The notes under the pieces were generated by a model that did no database searches, was not told the DNA's origin, and saw nothing but the letters and a program-made list of their open reading frames with translations. A stretch of 64,000 bases of DNA. Source: Blattabacterium cuenoti. GTDB lineage: Bacteria > Bacteroidota > Bacteroidia > Flavobacteriales > Blattabacteriaceae. Of this stretch, positions 8,237-16,515 are shown in pieces. Each line of letters begins with the position of its first letter. Position 1 is the first letter of the stretch. The position numbers and the translations under genes were made by a program. Location: the NCBI RefSeq assembly GCF_014251595.1, contig NZ_CP059192.1, forward strand, positions 217,020-281,019, in the 5' to 3' direction.

Positions 8237-9301
8237 ATGAAAATACACAATTTCAATGCAGGTCCTTCTATTCTACCGAAAGAAGTAGTTAAAAAATCAG
8301 CTCAATCCGTAATTAATTTTAATGATACTGGATTATCAGTCCTTGAAATTTCTCATAGAAGTATGGATTTTTTAGAAATAATCGAAAAAACAACGTTTTT
8401 AATAAAGCGTATGATGGGATTAAATGAGGATTATGCTGTTTTATTTCTTCAAGGAGGGGCAACCCTACAATTTTCAATGATTCCATATAATTTAATGTAT
8501 AAAAAAGCCGCTTATCTAGATACAGGATTTTGGGCTTATAACGCCATTAAAGAAGCTAAAAAATTTGGAGTGGTAAAAGTTTTATTTTCAGGTAAAAATA
8601 TAAACTATACATCTATAGAAAAAGATTATCATATACCATGTAATATGGATTATTTTCATTGTACATCTAATAATACAATAGTTGGGACACAAATGAAAAT
8701 ATTTCCGAAAACATCTACTCCTATAGTTTGTGATATGTCTTCCGATATTTTTAGTAGAAAATTAGATTTTTGTCAATTTTCTTTAATCTATGCTTCTGCA
8801 CAAAAAAATATTGGTTCTGCAGGAATGACTATTGTGATAATAAAAAAGGAAATTTTAGGAAAAAATAAAAAAAATATTCCTTCTTATATGGATTATAAAA
8901 TCCATATACAAAATAATAGTATTTTAAATACTCCAAATGTTTTTTCCATTTATACTTCTATGTTGACTTTAGAATGGATTGAAAATCAAGGTGGTCTTTT
9001 TGTTTTGGAAAAAAAAAATCAACATAAAGCGAAATTGTTATACAATGAAATTGATAAAAATAGTTTATTTGAAAATAAAATACATGAAGAAAATCGTTCC
9101 AATATGAATGTTTCTTTTTTTTTAAAAAATAAAGATTTAGAAAAAGAATTTAATAAAATATGGAAAAAAGAAAATATTGTGGGATTAGATGGGCATAGAT
9201 ATTTGGGAGGATATCGTGCTAGTATATATAATGCTCTTCCATTAGAAAGTGTTCAATTTCTTATTGAAATCATGAAAGAATTTGAAAGAAAATTTTCATA
9301 A
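8237..9301 (+). CDS. serC: Phosphoserine aminotransferase
   Basis: SerC is a PLP fold-type I aminotransferase that makes phosphoserine from 3-phosphohydroxypyruvate. The 354-residue protein starts MKIHNFNAGPSILP, the family N-terminus. The open frame extends upstream to 8171 with a hydrophobic stretch that does not belong to the family, so the ATG at 8237 is chosen. Visible motifs are ISHRS, LQGGATLQFSMIPYNL, the PLP Lys190 in SAQKNIG, and GHRYLGGYRASIYNA near the end. Its stop overlaps the next ATG by one base (TAATG). Confidence 0.93.
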   Translation: MKIHNFNAGPSILPKEVVKKSAQSVINFNDTGLSVLEISHRSMDFLEIIEKTTFLIKRMMGLNEDYAVLFLQGGATLQFSMIPYNLMYKKAAYLDTGFWAYNAIKEAKKFGVVKVLFSGKNINYTSIEKDYHIPCNMDYFHCTSNNTIVGTQMKIFPKTSTPIVCDMSSDIFSRKLDFCQFSLIYASAQKNIGSAGMTIVIIKKEILGKNKKNIPSYMDYKIHIQNNSILNTPNVFSIYTSMLTLEWIENQGGLFVLEKKNQHKAKLLYNEIDKNSLFENKIHEENRSNMNVSFFLKNKDLEKEFNKIWKKENIVGLDGHRYLGGYRASIYNALPLESVQFLIEIMKEFERKFS

Positions 9302-9969
9302 TGAATATAATAGAAAATAGATTTTATAACATAAATAAACTCATTCCAAAACATGTAACAATTTTAGCCGTATCTAAAAATCAAAATATTTCTTACATAA
9401 AAAAATTATATCAATTAGGACATAGAGATTTTGGAGAAAATTATATTCAAGAAATCGTGAAAAAATATGAAAAATTACCCAAAGACATTCGATGGCATAT
9501 GATTGGTAGAATACAAAGTAATAAACTTAAATATATACTACCTTTTATTCATTTAATTCATAGTGTTCAAAACTTAAAACAAATTAACATAATAAATAGA
9601 ATAGGATTCAAGCATAAAAAAATCATAAATTGTCTTTTACAAATCAAAATTTGTGATGAAAAAAGTAAATCAGGAATCTCTTATCAAGAAGCTTTAAAAG
9701 TATTGGAATATTTGGAACATAACGCTTATAAAGAAATGAAAAATATTAAAATTATAGGAATAATGGGAATGGCATCTTTTCAAGAATTTACAAAAGTACA
9801 TCATGAATTCTCATATTTACATAAAGTATATAATGAATTTAAAAATAAATACGGCCATTATGTCCTTTCTATGGGGATGAGTAGAGATTATAAAATAGCT
9901 ATAAAACATGGAAGTACAATGATTCGATTAGGTACTATAATTTTTGGTCATAGACAAAAGCCTATCTAA
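9301..9969 (+). CDS. yggS: YggS/PLPBP-family pyridoxal-phosphate homeostasis protein
   Basis: This is a single-domain alanine-racemase-like barrel that binds PLP and takes part in B6 and amino-acid homeostasis; it is not an active racemase. Family marks are AVSKNQ with the PLP Lys26, FGENYIQE, WHMIGRIQSNK, IMGMASF, and SMGMSRDYKIAIKHGSTMIRLGT with the phosphate-binding loop. The length (222) is normal. It follows serC, another PLP enzyme, with a one-base overlap. Its 3' end overlaps the convergent trpA by 8 bases. Confidence 0.9.
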   Translation: MNIIENRFYNINKLIPKHVTILAVSKNQNISYIKKLYQLGHRDFGENYIQEIVKKYEKLPKDIRWHMIGRIQSNKLKYILPFIHLIHSVQNLKQINIINRIGFKHKKIINCLLQIKICDEKSKSGISYQEALKVLEYLEHNAYKEMKNIKIIGIMGMASFQEFTKVHHEFSYLHKVYNEFKNKYGHYVLSMGMSRDYKIAIKHGSTMIRLGTIIFGHRQKPI

Positions 9970-10735
9970 TAGATTTAATATATTTTTCAATACTTCCTTC
10001 TAAATTATTATGATCTAATGATTGAATAAAAGCACTTCCAATAATTCCTCCATTAGCATACTGACATGATATACTAAAAGTTTTTTTATCTTTTATACCA
10101 AAACCAATCAATTTTGGAATCTCAATAGACAATTTTTTGATACGTTGAAAAAAAGATGTTTGTTCTTTACCAAAAAAGAAATGTACATTTCCTGTAATAG
10201 AATTAGAAGATACTATATATATAAATCCATCACTGATTTTACTCAACATAGATATTCTGGATAAACAAGTTTTTGGAGTAATTAAAAATATCATAGATAA
10301 CAAATATTGTTTGAAAGTATTTTGATATTTTTTTACAAAAATATCAACTGGTAGATCTGGTAAAATTAAACCGGAAATCCCTGATGTTTGACATCTTTTT
10401 AAAAATTTATCTTTTCCAAACTGATAAAACTGATTATAATATCCCATCAAAATAATGGGTATTTTTATTTTTTCTTTAAATTGTTCTATTTGATCAAATA
10501 ATAAATCAATATTCATTCCATTATTTAACGAAATTTGATTACTTTTTTGTATAATCATTCCATCTGCTAAAGGATCAGAATAAGGGATTCCTATTTCAAT
10601 TAAATCAACAGAAAGATTTTGTAAAATTTCTATTATTTTCACTGTACTATTTAAATAAGGAAATCCTGCTGTAAAATAAATACACAATATGTTTTTATTT
10701 TTCTTTTTAAATAAATTATATATTTGATTCATCAT
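9962..10735 (-). CDS. trpA: Tryptophan synthase alpha chain
   Basis: TrpA cleaves indole-3-glycerol phosphate to indole, which is channelled to TrpB. The 257-residue barrel shows the catalytic Glu47 in DLIEIGIPYSDPLADG and Asp58 in the same block. YIVSSNSITG and the GFGIKD phosphate region follow. It is the last gene of the trp operon. The ATG at 10735 lies inside trpB, which ends at 10716, giving a 20-base overlap; Met2 at 10732 is also possible. The 3' end overlaps yggS, which runs the other way. Confidence 0.95.
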   Translation of the reverse strand: MMNQIYNLFKKKNKNILCIYFTAGFPYLNSTVKIIEILQNLSVDLIEIGIPYSDPLADGMIIQKSNQISLNNGMNIDLLFDQIEQFKEKIKIPIILMGYYNQFYQFGKDKFLKRCQTSGISGLILPDLPVDIFVKKYQNTFKQYLLSMIFLITPKTCLSRISMLSKISDGFIYIVSSNSITGNVHFFFGKEQTSFFQRIKKLSIEIPKLIGFGIKDKKTFSISCQYANGGIIGSAFIQSLDHNNLEGSIEKYIKSIR

Positions 10736-11918
10736 TTAATAATTTAACAAAAAATTTATTGTAAACATTAATATCTTTATCTCCTCTTCCAGATAAAATT
10801 ACAATTACTATATCCTCTTTTTGAAAAGATATTTTTTTTAATGCTGCTAATGCATGAGCACTTTCTAAAGCTGGAATAATTCCTTCTGATCGAGTGAGTT
10901 CAAATCCAGCCCGTAAAGCTTCTTCATCTGTAGAATGCAAAAAACTTACACGTTTTTTTACAAAAAGATTAGCAAACATAGGGCCAATTCCTGGATAGTC
11001 TAATCCTGGAGATATGGAATGAGCAGGAAGAACTTGACCATCTTGATCTTGTAAAATAAAAGTCATACTTCCATGCAAGACTCCTTTAGATCCACAATGA
11101 ATAGCCGCAGCTGTTTTATTTGTTTTTATCCCTAATCCTGAAGCTTCTACTGCTATAAGATGAACTGAATTATTATCCAAAAAATGATAAAAAGATCCAG
11201 CAGCATTACTTCCTCCTCCTATGCAAGCTATTACATAATTAGGGAAAGATACGCCTTCTAATTCTGTTAATTGTATTTGGATTTCTTCGCTTATAATGGA
11301 TTGAATATCTGCAACCATTTGAGGATAAGGATGAGGGCCTACAGTCGAACCGATTAAATAGTAACTTTCAGGGTGGTTAATCCAATAACGAATAGATTCA
11401 TTAACAGCATCTTTTAATGTTTTACTTCCACTTAATACTGGAATGACTTTAGCCCCTAAAGATTTGATTCTGTTAACATTACTCAATTGACGTTTAATAT
11501 CTATTGAACCCATAAAAATTACGCATTCTAAATCCATTAATGCACAAGTTGTAGCTGTAGCTACTCCATGTTGTCCAGCACCTGTTTCTGCAATAATTTT
11601 TTTTTTCCCTAATTTTTTTGCCAATAAAACTTGACCTATTGTATTATTGATTTTATGCGAACCTGTATGATTTAGATCTTCTCTTTTAAGATAAATTTTA
11701 GCATTATATTGATCAGAATATTTTTTACAAAAAAATAACGGGGTAGGTCTTCCTACATAATTTTTTAGTAATTTTTTATATAGTTTTCGATACTCATAAC
11801 TTGTGATAATATTTTTATATTGAGATTGTAATTCTGTTATATTATAATATAACATTTCAGGAATAAATGAACCTCCAAATTCTCCAAAATATCCATTTTG
11901 ATCAACAAAATATTTCAT
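10716..11918 (-). CDS. trpB: Tryptophan synthase beta chain
   Basis: TrpB is the PLP enzyme that condenses indole with serine. The 400-residue protein has YFGEFGGSFIPE at the start, the PLP Lys89 in HTGSHKINN, the catalytic Glu in ETGAGQHGVATA, and the glycine-rich phosphate site CIGGGSNAAG. PGLDYPGIGP is also present. It overlaps trpF by 4 bases and trpA by 20 bases, so the three are probably translationally coupled. Confidence 0.97.
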   Translation of the reverse strand: MKYFVDQNGYFGEFGGSFIPEMLYYNITELQSQYKNIITSYEYRKLYKKLLKNYVGRPTPLFFCKKYSDQYNAKIYLKREDLNHTGSHKINNTIGQVLLAKKLGKKKIIAETGAGQHGVATATTCALMDLECVIFMGSIDIKRQLSNVNRIKSLGAKVIPVLSGSKTLKDAVNESIRYWINHPESYYLIGSTVGPHPYPQMVADIQSIISEEIQIQLTELEGVSFPNYVIACIGGGSNAAGSFYHFLDNNSVHLIAVEASGLGIKTNKTAAAIHCGSKGVLHGSMTFILQDQDGQVLPAHSISPGLDYPGIGPMFANLFVKKRVSFLHSTDEEALRAGFELTRSEGIIPALESAHALAALKKISFQKEDIVIVILSGRGDKDINVYNKFFVKLLNDESNI

Positions 11919-12526
11919 AATTTTCTTATTTTCTTTATAAAAGAGTTGAGCTGTATGTCATCTTTATATCCTGGAAAAATTTCAAATTTACTGTTCAAAT
12001 CAATTCCAAACATTTTAGAATGATAAAAATTTTGAATTTTATCAAAATCTTGTGCTCCTATTCCTCCACTTAAAAAAAATGGGACTTTAAAAGTATATTC
12101 ATGAAGTTTTTTCCAACAAAATTTTTGTCCACTTCCTCCATAGAAAATTGTATTACTATCAAACAAAAAATAAATACAAAAAGGAATATAATCTATAATT
12201 TTTTGAAAAGAAAAAAAATTATCTATTCTAAAACTTTTAATTAATTTCAATCCTTTTTTGAATAATTTTTCACAATAAAAAGGACTTTCTGATCCGTGTA
12301 ATTGAATAAAGTCTAACTTATTTTTTTTTTGTATTTCCAATACAAATTTTTCTGATTCGTTTACAAATACACCAATTTTTAATATTTCTTTTTTTATTCT
12401 AGGAATAGAAAAATCGAAACCTATAAATCTAGGAGAATGAGGATAAAATATAAAACCTATAAAATCAGGTAGTAAATTTGAAATTTTTTGTATATTAAAT
12501 TTCATTCCGCATATTTTAATTTTCAT
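11915..12526 (-). CDS. trpF: Phosphoribosylanthranilate isomerase
   Basis: TrpF carries out the Amadori rearrangement of PRA to CdRP. The protein is 203 residues. The N-terminal KICGMK carries the catalytic Cys6, and the late GIDLNSKFE carries the Asp that acts as general acid. FIQLHGSE and SGGIGAQDF (phosphate binding) are also visible. It is a separate gene, not fused to trpC as in enterobacteria, which fits Bacteroidetes. It overlaps trpB by 4 bases. Confidence 0.93.
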   Translation of the reverse strand: MKIKICGMKFNIQKISNLLPDFIGFIFYPHSPRFIGFDFSIPRIKKEILKIGVFVNESEKFVLEIQKKNKLDFIQLHGSESPFYCEKLFKKGLKLIKSFRIDNFFSFQKIIDYIPFCIYFLFDSNTIFYGGSGQKFCWKKLHEYTFKVPFFLSGGIGAQDFDKIQNFYHSKMFGIDLNSKFEIFPGYKDDIQLNSFIKKIRKL

Positions 12527-12543
12527 AGACTAAAATTTCATAT

Positions 12544-13347
12544 TTATTGATCAATTTTATTCAATTTTTTTGATAAAGATTCTATAAAATGTTTACAAGC
12601 TTTTCCAGGATCCTTTTTTTTCATAAAATATTCTCCAATTAAAAAACCTTTAAATCCTTGTTTTATTAATTTAACTACATAATCGACATTATCAATTCCA
12701 CTTTCTACAATTTTTACATAATGATTAGATATTTTCGAGTATAATTTTAAACAATTATTATGATCTACAATAAAAGTTTGCAAATTTCGATTATTAATTC
12801 CTATTATATCCAAATTTTCTGAAATTTTATCTATTTCAAATTCATCATGAATTTCAATAATAACTTCTAAACCAATACTTTTTGCAATTTTAGAAAAATT
12901 ATATATTTGATTTTTAGATAAAATTCTGGCAATTAGTAAAATTGCATCAGCTCCTATAGATTTAGATTCTATAATTTGATATTCATCAATAATAAAATCT
13001 TTTCTCAAAATAGGAACAGAAGCAATAGAACGTGATTTTTTTAAATTTTCCTTTTTACCAGAAAAAAAATGTTTATCTGTAAGAATAGATACTCCACTAA
13101 CTCCTGATGTTTCATAATCTGTAATTACTTTTTCTATTGATCCCGTATTATTAATAATCCCTTTAGATGGAGATTTGCATTTAAATTCTGCAATAATACC
13201 ACCAATATGATTCTTTATATTTTTTACAAGAGAAAAAGTCTTTCTATTGAAATAGGAACTATTTTCCAATTTTTTTATTGGATGTAAAATTTTGTTATTA
13301 TAGATTTCTTTTCTTTTTACAGAAATAATTTTTTCAAGAAAATTCAT
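12544..13347 (-). CDS. trpC: Indole-3-glycerol-phosphate synthase
   Basis: TrpC closes the indole ring, turning CdRP into indole-3-glycerol phosphate. The 267-residue barrel shows IAEFKCKSPSKG with Glu54, Lys56 and SPS, then SVLTD-like SILTD, LRKDFIIDEYQI with the catalytic Lys, GINNRNL, and the SGI/GFLIGEYFM phosphate sites. It overlaps trpD by 4 bases and lies 17 bases before trpF. The length is normal for the monofunctional enzyme. Confidence 0.95.
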   Translation of the reverse strand: MNFLEKIISVKRKEIYNNKILHPIKKLENSSYFNRKTFSLVKNIKNHIGGIIAEFKCKSPSKGIINNTGSIEKVITDYETSGVSGVSILTDKHFFSGKKENLKKSRSIASVPILRKDFIIDEYQIIESKSIGADAILLIARILSKNQIYNFSKIAKSIGLEVIIEIHDEFEIDKISENLDIIGINNRNLQTFIVDHNNCLKLYSKISNHYVKIVESGIDNVDYVVKLIKQGFKGFLIGEYFMKKKDPGKACKHFIESLSKKLNKIDQ

Positions 13348-14336
13348 AAACTTAACAATTTTTTTAGAATATTTTTCGCTTGACCACTTTTTAATGAATG
13401 TTTTGCTTTATCATAATTGTTTTCAAGACTATCTTTATTTAATAAACTTAATGCAAATGTGGCATTTGCTAAGACAACTTCATTTTGAGATAAAGTTCCT
13501 TCTCCAGACAAGACTCTCATGAATATGCGAATATTTTCTTTTGTATTATTTCCTCCTTTTAATTCATTTGGATTTACCTTAATATTTCCTATTTCTAATT
13601 CTTTTATAGAATAAAATTGTTCTCCTTTTGGAGTATAACATTTTATATCACTAGTTAATGTGATTTCATCGTAACCATCTAAACTATGAACAATAGCATA
13701 ATTATTATTTGTATTTTGATACATATAATAATATATTCTGGCTAATTCTAAATTATTGACTCCTAATAATTGATTTTTAGGTTCTCCGGGGTTAAGCAAT
13801 GGACCAAGTGTATTAAAAATAGTTTTAACTCCTAGTTCTTTTCTGACTTCAGATATAGTATTCAAAATGGGATGAAATATAGGAGCATGTAAATAGCATA
13901 ACCCTACTTTATCCAATTGATTTTTTAAATTTTCTTCTTTATTAGTAAAATGATATCCTAATCCTTTTAATATATTTGAAGATCCAGTGATAGAGGAGGA
14001 ACTGAAACTTCCATGTTTGATTACTTTTTCACCTGTTCCTGCTACTATAAAACTTGCTAAAGTGGAAATATTAAAAGTATTTTTTCCATCTCCTCCTGTT
14101 CCTACAATGTCAATGGCATTAAATTCTGTAAGATTAACTTTTATAGATAGATCCATCATAGCTTGTCTAAATCCTATTATTTCTTCTAAAGTAGGAGATC
14201 TCATATTATATATGGTGGTTAATGCTATAGCTTGTGTTTTATTAATTTTTCCTTTTGATATTTTTATCAAAATGTTTTTAGCTTCTTTTTTCGTTAATGT
14301 TTTTTCTAAAAAAAGATTTTCTAATATTTTATTCAT
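13344..14336 (-). CDS. trpD: Anthranilate phosphoribosyltransferase
   Basis: TrpD joins anthranilate and PRPP. The 330-residue protein has the PRPP-binding signature GTGGDGKNTFNIST at 79-92, KHGSFSSSS, and NTLGPLLNPGEP. VHSLDGYDEI is also typical. It lies 2 bases downstream of trpG and overlaps trpC by 4 bases. It is monofunctional, with trpG as a separate gene. Confidence 0.95.
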   Translation of the reverse strand: MNKILENLFLEKTLTKKEAKNILIKISKGKINKTQAIALTTIYNMRSPTLEEIIGFRQAMMDLSIKVNLTEFNAIDIVGTGGDGKNTFNISTLASFIVAGTGEKVIKHGSFSSSSITGSSNILKGLGYHFTNKEENLKNQLDKVGLCYLHAPIFHPILNTISEVRKELGVKTIFNTLGPLLNPGEPKNQLLGVNNLELARIYYYMYQNTNNNYAIVHSLDGYDEITLTSDIKCYTPKGEQFYSIKELEIGNIKVNPNELKGGNNTKENIRIFMRVLSGEGTLSQNEVVLANATFALSLLNKDSLENNYDKAKHSLKSGQAKNILKKLLSL

Positions 14337-14338
14337 AT

Positions 14339-14917
14339 TTAATTTAAATTCAACCAGTTATCTATAATTTTTTCTCCATATGGAGTTAAAATTGATTCTG
14401 GATGAAATTGGACGCTACGTACATCATAAAATTTATGACGTAAAGCCATAATTTCTCCTTTATCTCCAATTGCTGTTATTTTAAGTTCTTTAGGAAAGTT
14501 ATCTGGAGATATAATCCAAGAATGATAACGTCCAACTTTAATCTCTTTAGGTAATTCTTGAAATAAAATTTCTTTTGGATCAACTATTTTTATGAAACTA
14601 GATATTCCATGATAAACTTCTTTTGTATTCATAAGAGTAGCGCCAAATACTTCACCTATTGCTTGTTGACCTAGACAAACGCCCAAAATACTTTTAGTGG
14701 AAGCAAATGTTTTTACTAGAGGTTTTAAAATATGAGCTTCATCAGGTATTCCAGGTCCTGGTGAAAGAATAATTTTCTTGTATTTTTCTATATCTGAAAG
14801 TTTAATTTCATTATTTCTATATACTTTTATGGGATTTTTAGTTAGTTTCTTTACAGCATGAACAAGATTATAAGTGAAAGAATCATAATTATCCAAAATT
14901 AGTATTTTATTTATCAT
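14339..14917 (-). CDS. trpG: Anthranilate synthase component II (glutamine amidotransferase)
   Basis: TrpG provides ammonia to TrpE. It is a 192-residue class I amidotransferase with SPGPGIPDE at 52-60, nucleophile Cys81 in GVCLGQQAIGEVFG, RYHSW near 130, and His172/Glu174 in VQFHPESILT. It sits directly after trpE with an 8-base gap. In some bacteria such a subunit also serves folate synthesis (PabA); the operon position supports the Trp role here. Confidence 0.95.
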   Translation of the reverse strand: MINKILILDNYDSFTYNLVHAVKKLTKNPIKVYRNNEIKLSDIEKYKKIILSPGPGIPDEAHILKPLVKTFASTKSILGVCLGQQAIGEVFGATLMNTKEVYHGISSFIKIVDPKEILFQELPKEIKVGRYHSWIISPDNFPKELKITAIGDKGEIMALRHKFYDVRSVQFHPESILTPYGEKIIDNWLNLN

Positions 14918-14924
14918 AATACTT

Positions 14925-16334
14925 TTATATATTTTTAGCTAATTCTATAGCCTTAAATAAGGCCATGAGCTTGTTATTTACTTCTTCTAACTCTTTTTCT
15001 TCTTTAGAATCAGAAACAATACCTGCCCCAGCTTGAAAAAATAAAGTACTATTTTTACTGACAAAAGAACGAATAACTATAGCTGTATTAATACAAGAAT
15101 TTTTTAATCCAAAAAAACCAACTGCTCCTCCATATATTCCTCTATGTTGATTTTCGATTTTATCGATTAATTCCATAGCTTTATATTTAGGAGCGCCAGA
15201 AAGAGTTCCTGCAGGAAAAGTATCTCCAAATACTTTCATTATTGAAATATTTTTTCCTATTTTTCCAGATACTTTAGATACCATATGCAATACATGAGAA
15301 AAAACTTGAATTTCTTTAAACCCTTCTACTTTGACATTAGAAGAATTTTTACTAAGATCGTTTCTAGCTAAATCAACTAACATAACATGTTCTGCATTTT
15401 CTTTGGGGTTATTTGAAAGATCATCGGATAATTTTTTATCTTTATTTTCATTTCTCGATCTTTTTATTGTTCCTGCTATTGGATTAATATAGGCTATTTG
15501 GTTTTGAATAATGAGTTGTGATTCTGGAGAAGAACCGAACAATTTATAGTTCCCATAATCAAAGTAAAAAAGATATGGGGAGGGGTTTATAAATCGTAAA
15601 GCACGATATACATTAAATTCATCTCCTTTAAATTTTTGTTGAAATTGACGAGATAATACTATTTGAAAAACATCTCCACGCAAACAAGCTTTAATTCCTA
15701 GAGATACCATTTTTTTGTATTCTACATCTGTGACATTTGAATAACGAGTTCCAACTGATTTAAATGGAAAGGATGTAAAATTTTTTTTTTGTATTAATTT
15801 TATTAATTGATTTATATAAGTTTTTTTTTCAATTTTATAAAATTGATGTTCAATGACATATATTTCATGATGAAAATGATGAAATACAATTAAATTTTTA
15901 TAAAAACCAAATCGTATTCTTGGAATATTATATATTTCTTTAATTGGAGTATAAAATTGAATATTTTCAAAATATTGAATACTATCATAAGATATATATC
16001 CATATAAACCTGAATAAGAAATGGTGGGATTTTCATTTTCAAATTTTTGAAAAAAATCCTCAATTAAAATTTTTATATCTAATTTATCATTTATAAAAAT
16101 ATGCTTATGAACACAATTGGGATATGATATTCGTAATACATTTTGATCTAAAATAAGTTCAGAAACAGGATTAATACAAATAATCGAAGAATGATTTTTG
16201 AAAATTTGATCATCAGAATATTCTAATAATAATATTTTAGGAAAAACATCTCTTAGTTTTAAATATAATTCTATTGGTGTAGCACTATCAGCCAAAATTT
16301 TTTTCTGAATAGTTCTAAAATTAAATTTAAACAT
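14925..16334 (-). CDS. trpE: Anthranilate synthase component I
   Basis: TrpE makes anthranilate from chorismate and ammonia, the committed step of tryptophan synthesis. The 469-residue protein has the chorismate-binding C-terminal half: VLSRQF, FGSSPESQL, NPIAGTIKRSRN, VDLARNDLSK, FPAGTLSGAPKYKAMELI and RGIYGGAVGFFG. In the N-terminal tryptophan-binding motif the usual LLES reads LLEY (Glu38-Tyr39). The Ser of that motif contacts the inhibitor in characterised enzymes, so feedback inhibition may be weakened (inference). It is the first gene of the trp operon. Confidence 0.95.
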   Translation of the reverse strand: MFKFNFRTIQKKILADSATPIELYLKLRDVFPKILLLEYSDDQIFKNHSSIICINPVSELILDQNVLRISYPNCVHKHIFINDKLDIKILIEDFFQKFENENPTISYSGLYGYISYDSIQYFENIQFYTPIKEIYNIPRIRFGFYKNLIVFHHFHHEIYVIEHQFYKIEKKTYINQLIKLIQKKNFTSFPFKSVGTRYSNVTDVEYKKMVSLGIKACLRGDVFQIVLSRQFQQKFKGDEFNVYRALRFINPSPYLFYFDYGNYKLFGSSPESQLIIQNQIAYINPIAGTIKRSRNENKDKKLSDDLSNNPKENAEHVMLVDLARNDLSKNSSNVKVEGFKEIQVFSHVLHMVSKVSGKIGKNISIMKVFGDTFPAGTLSGAPKYKAMELIDKIENQHRGIYGGAVGFFGLKNSCINTAIVIRSFVSKNSTLFFQAGAGIVSDSKEEKELEEVNNKLMALFKAIELAKNI

Positions 16335-16357
16335 GGTTTATGGTATTTTGACATGAT

Positions 16358-16386
16358 AAAAAAAAGGCCGTCATAAAGACAAGCCT
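16358..16386 (-). terminator. trp leader intrinsic-terminator-like hairpin (attenuator candidate)
   Basis: On the minus strand the arms AGGCTTGTC (16386-16378) and GACGGCCT (16372-16365) pair with one small bulge around a 5-base loop, followed by eight T residues (16365-16358). This is an intrinsic-terminator form in front of trpE, which starts at 16334. The neighbouring gene runs the other way, so no gene ends here. It is placed for attenuation of the trp operon. Confidence 0.68.
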
Positions 16387-16390
16387 CAAA

Positions 16391-16410
16391 AATATTGGAT
16401 CAACAATATT
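16391..16410 (-). promoter_or_regulatory. trp leader upstream hairpin
   Basis: Perfect 7-bp inverted repeat AATATTG/CAATATT with a 6-base loop, lying immediately upstream, in the direction of transcription, of the trp leader terminator-like hairpin. The tandem arrangement resembles the hairpins of attenuators. A 10-codon leader frame (16432 to 16400, minus) ends inside it but contains no Trp codon. Confidence 0.4.
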
Positions 16411-16460
16411 TACCTGAATTGAAGAATACCATTTACATTAGAAATGACATTTACATCATG

Positions 16461-16468
16461 CAAATATA
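16461..16468 (-). promoter_or_regulatory. Putative trp operon promoter, Bacteroidetes -7 box
   Basis: TATATTTG on the minus strand matches the TAnnTTTG consensus. Transcription toward trpE would start near 16454 and yield a leader of about 120 bases that holds the two hairpins. The context TATATTTGC is shared with the his operon. No distinct -33 box is seen. Confidence 0.55.
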
Positions 16469-16515
16469 AATAAATTTTTTCTATTTATGGATAATACTAT
16501 TTATAATTCAATTAT

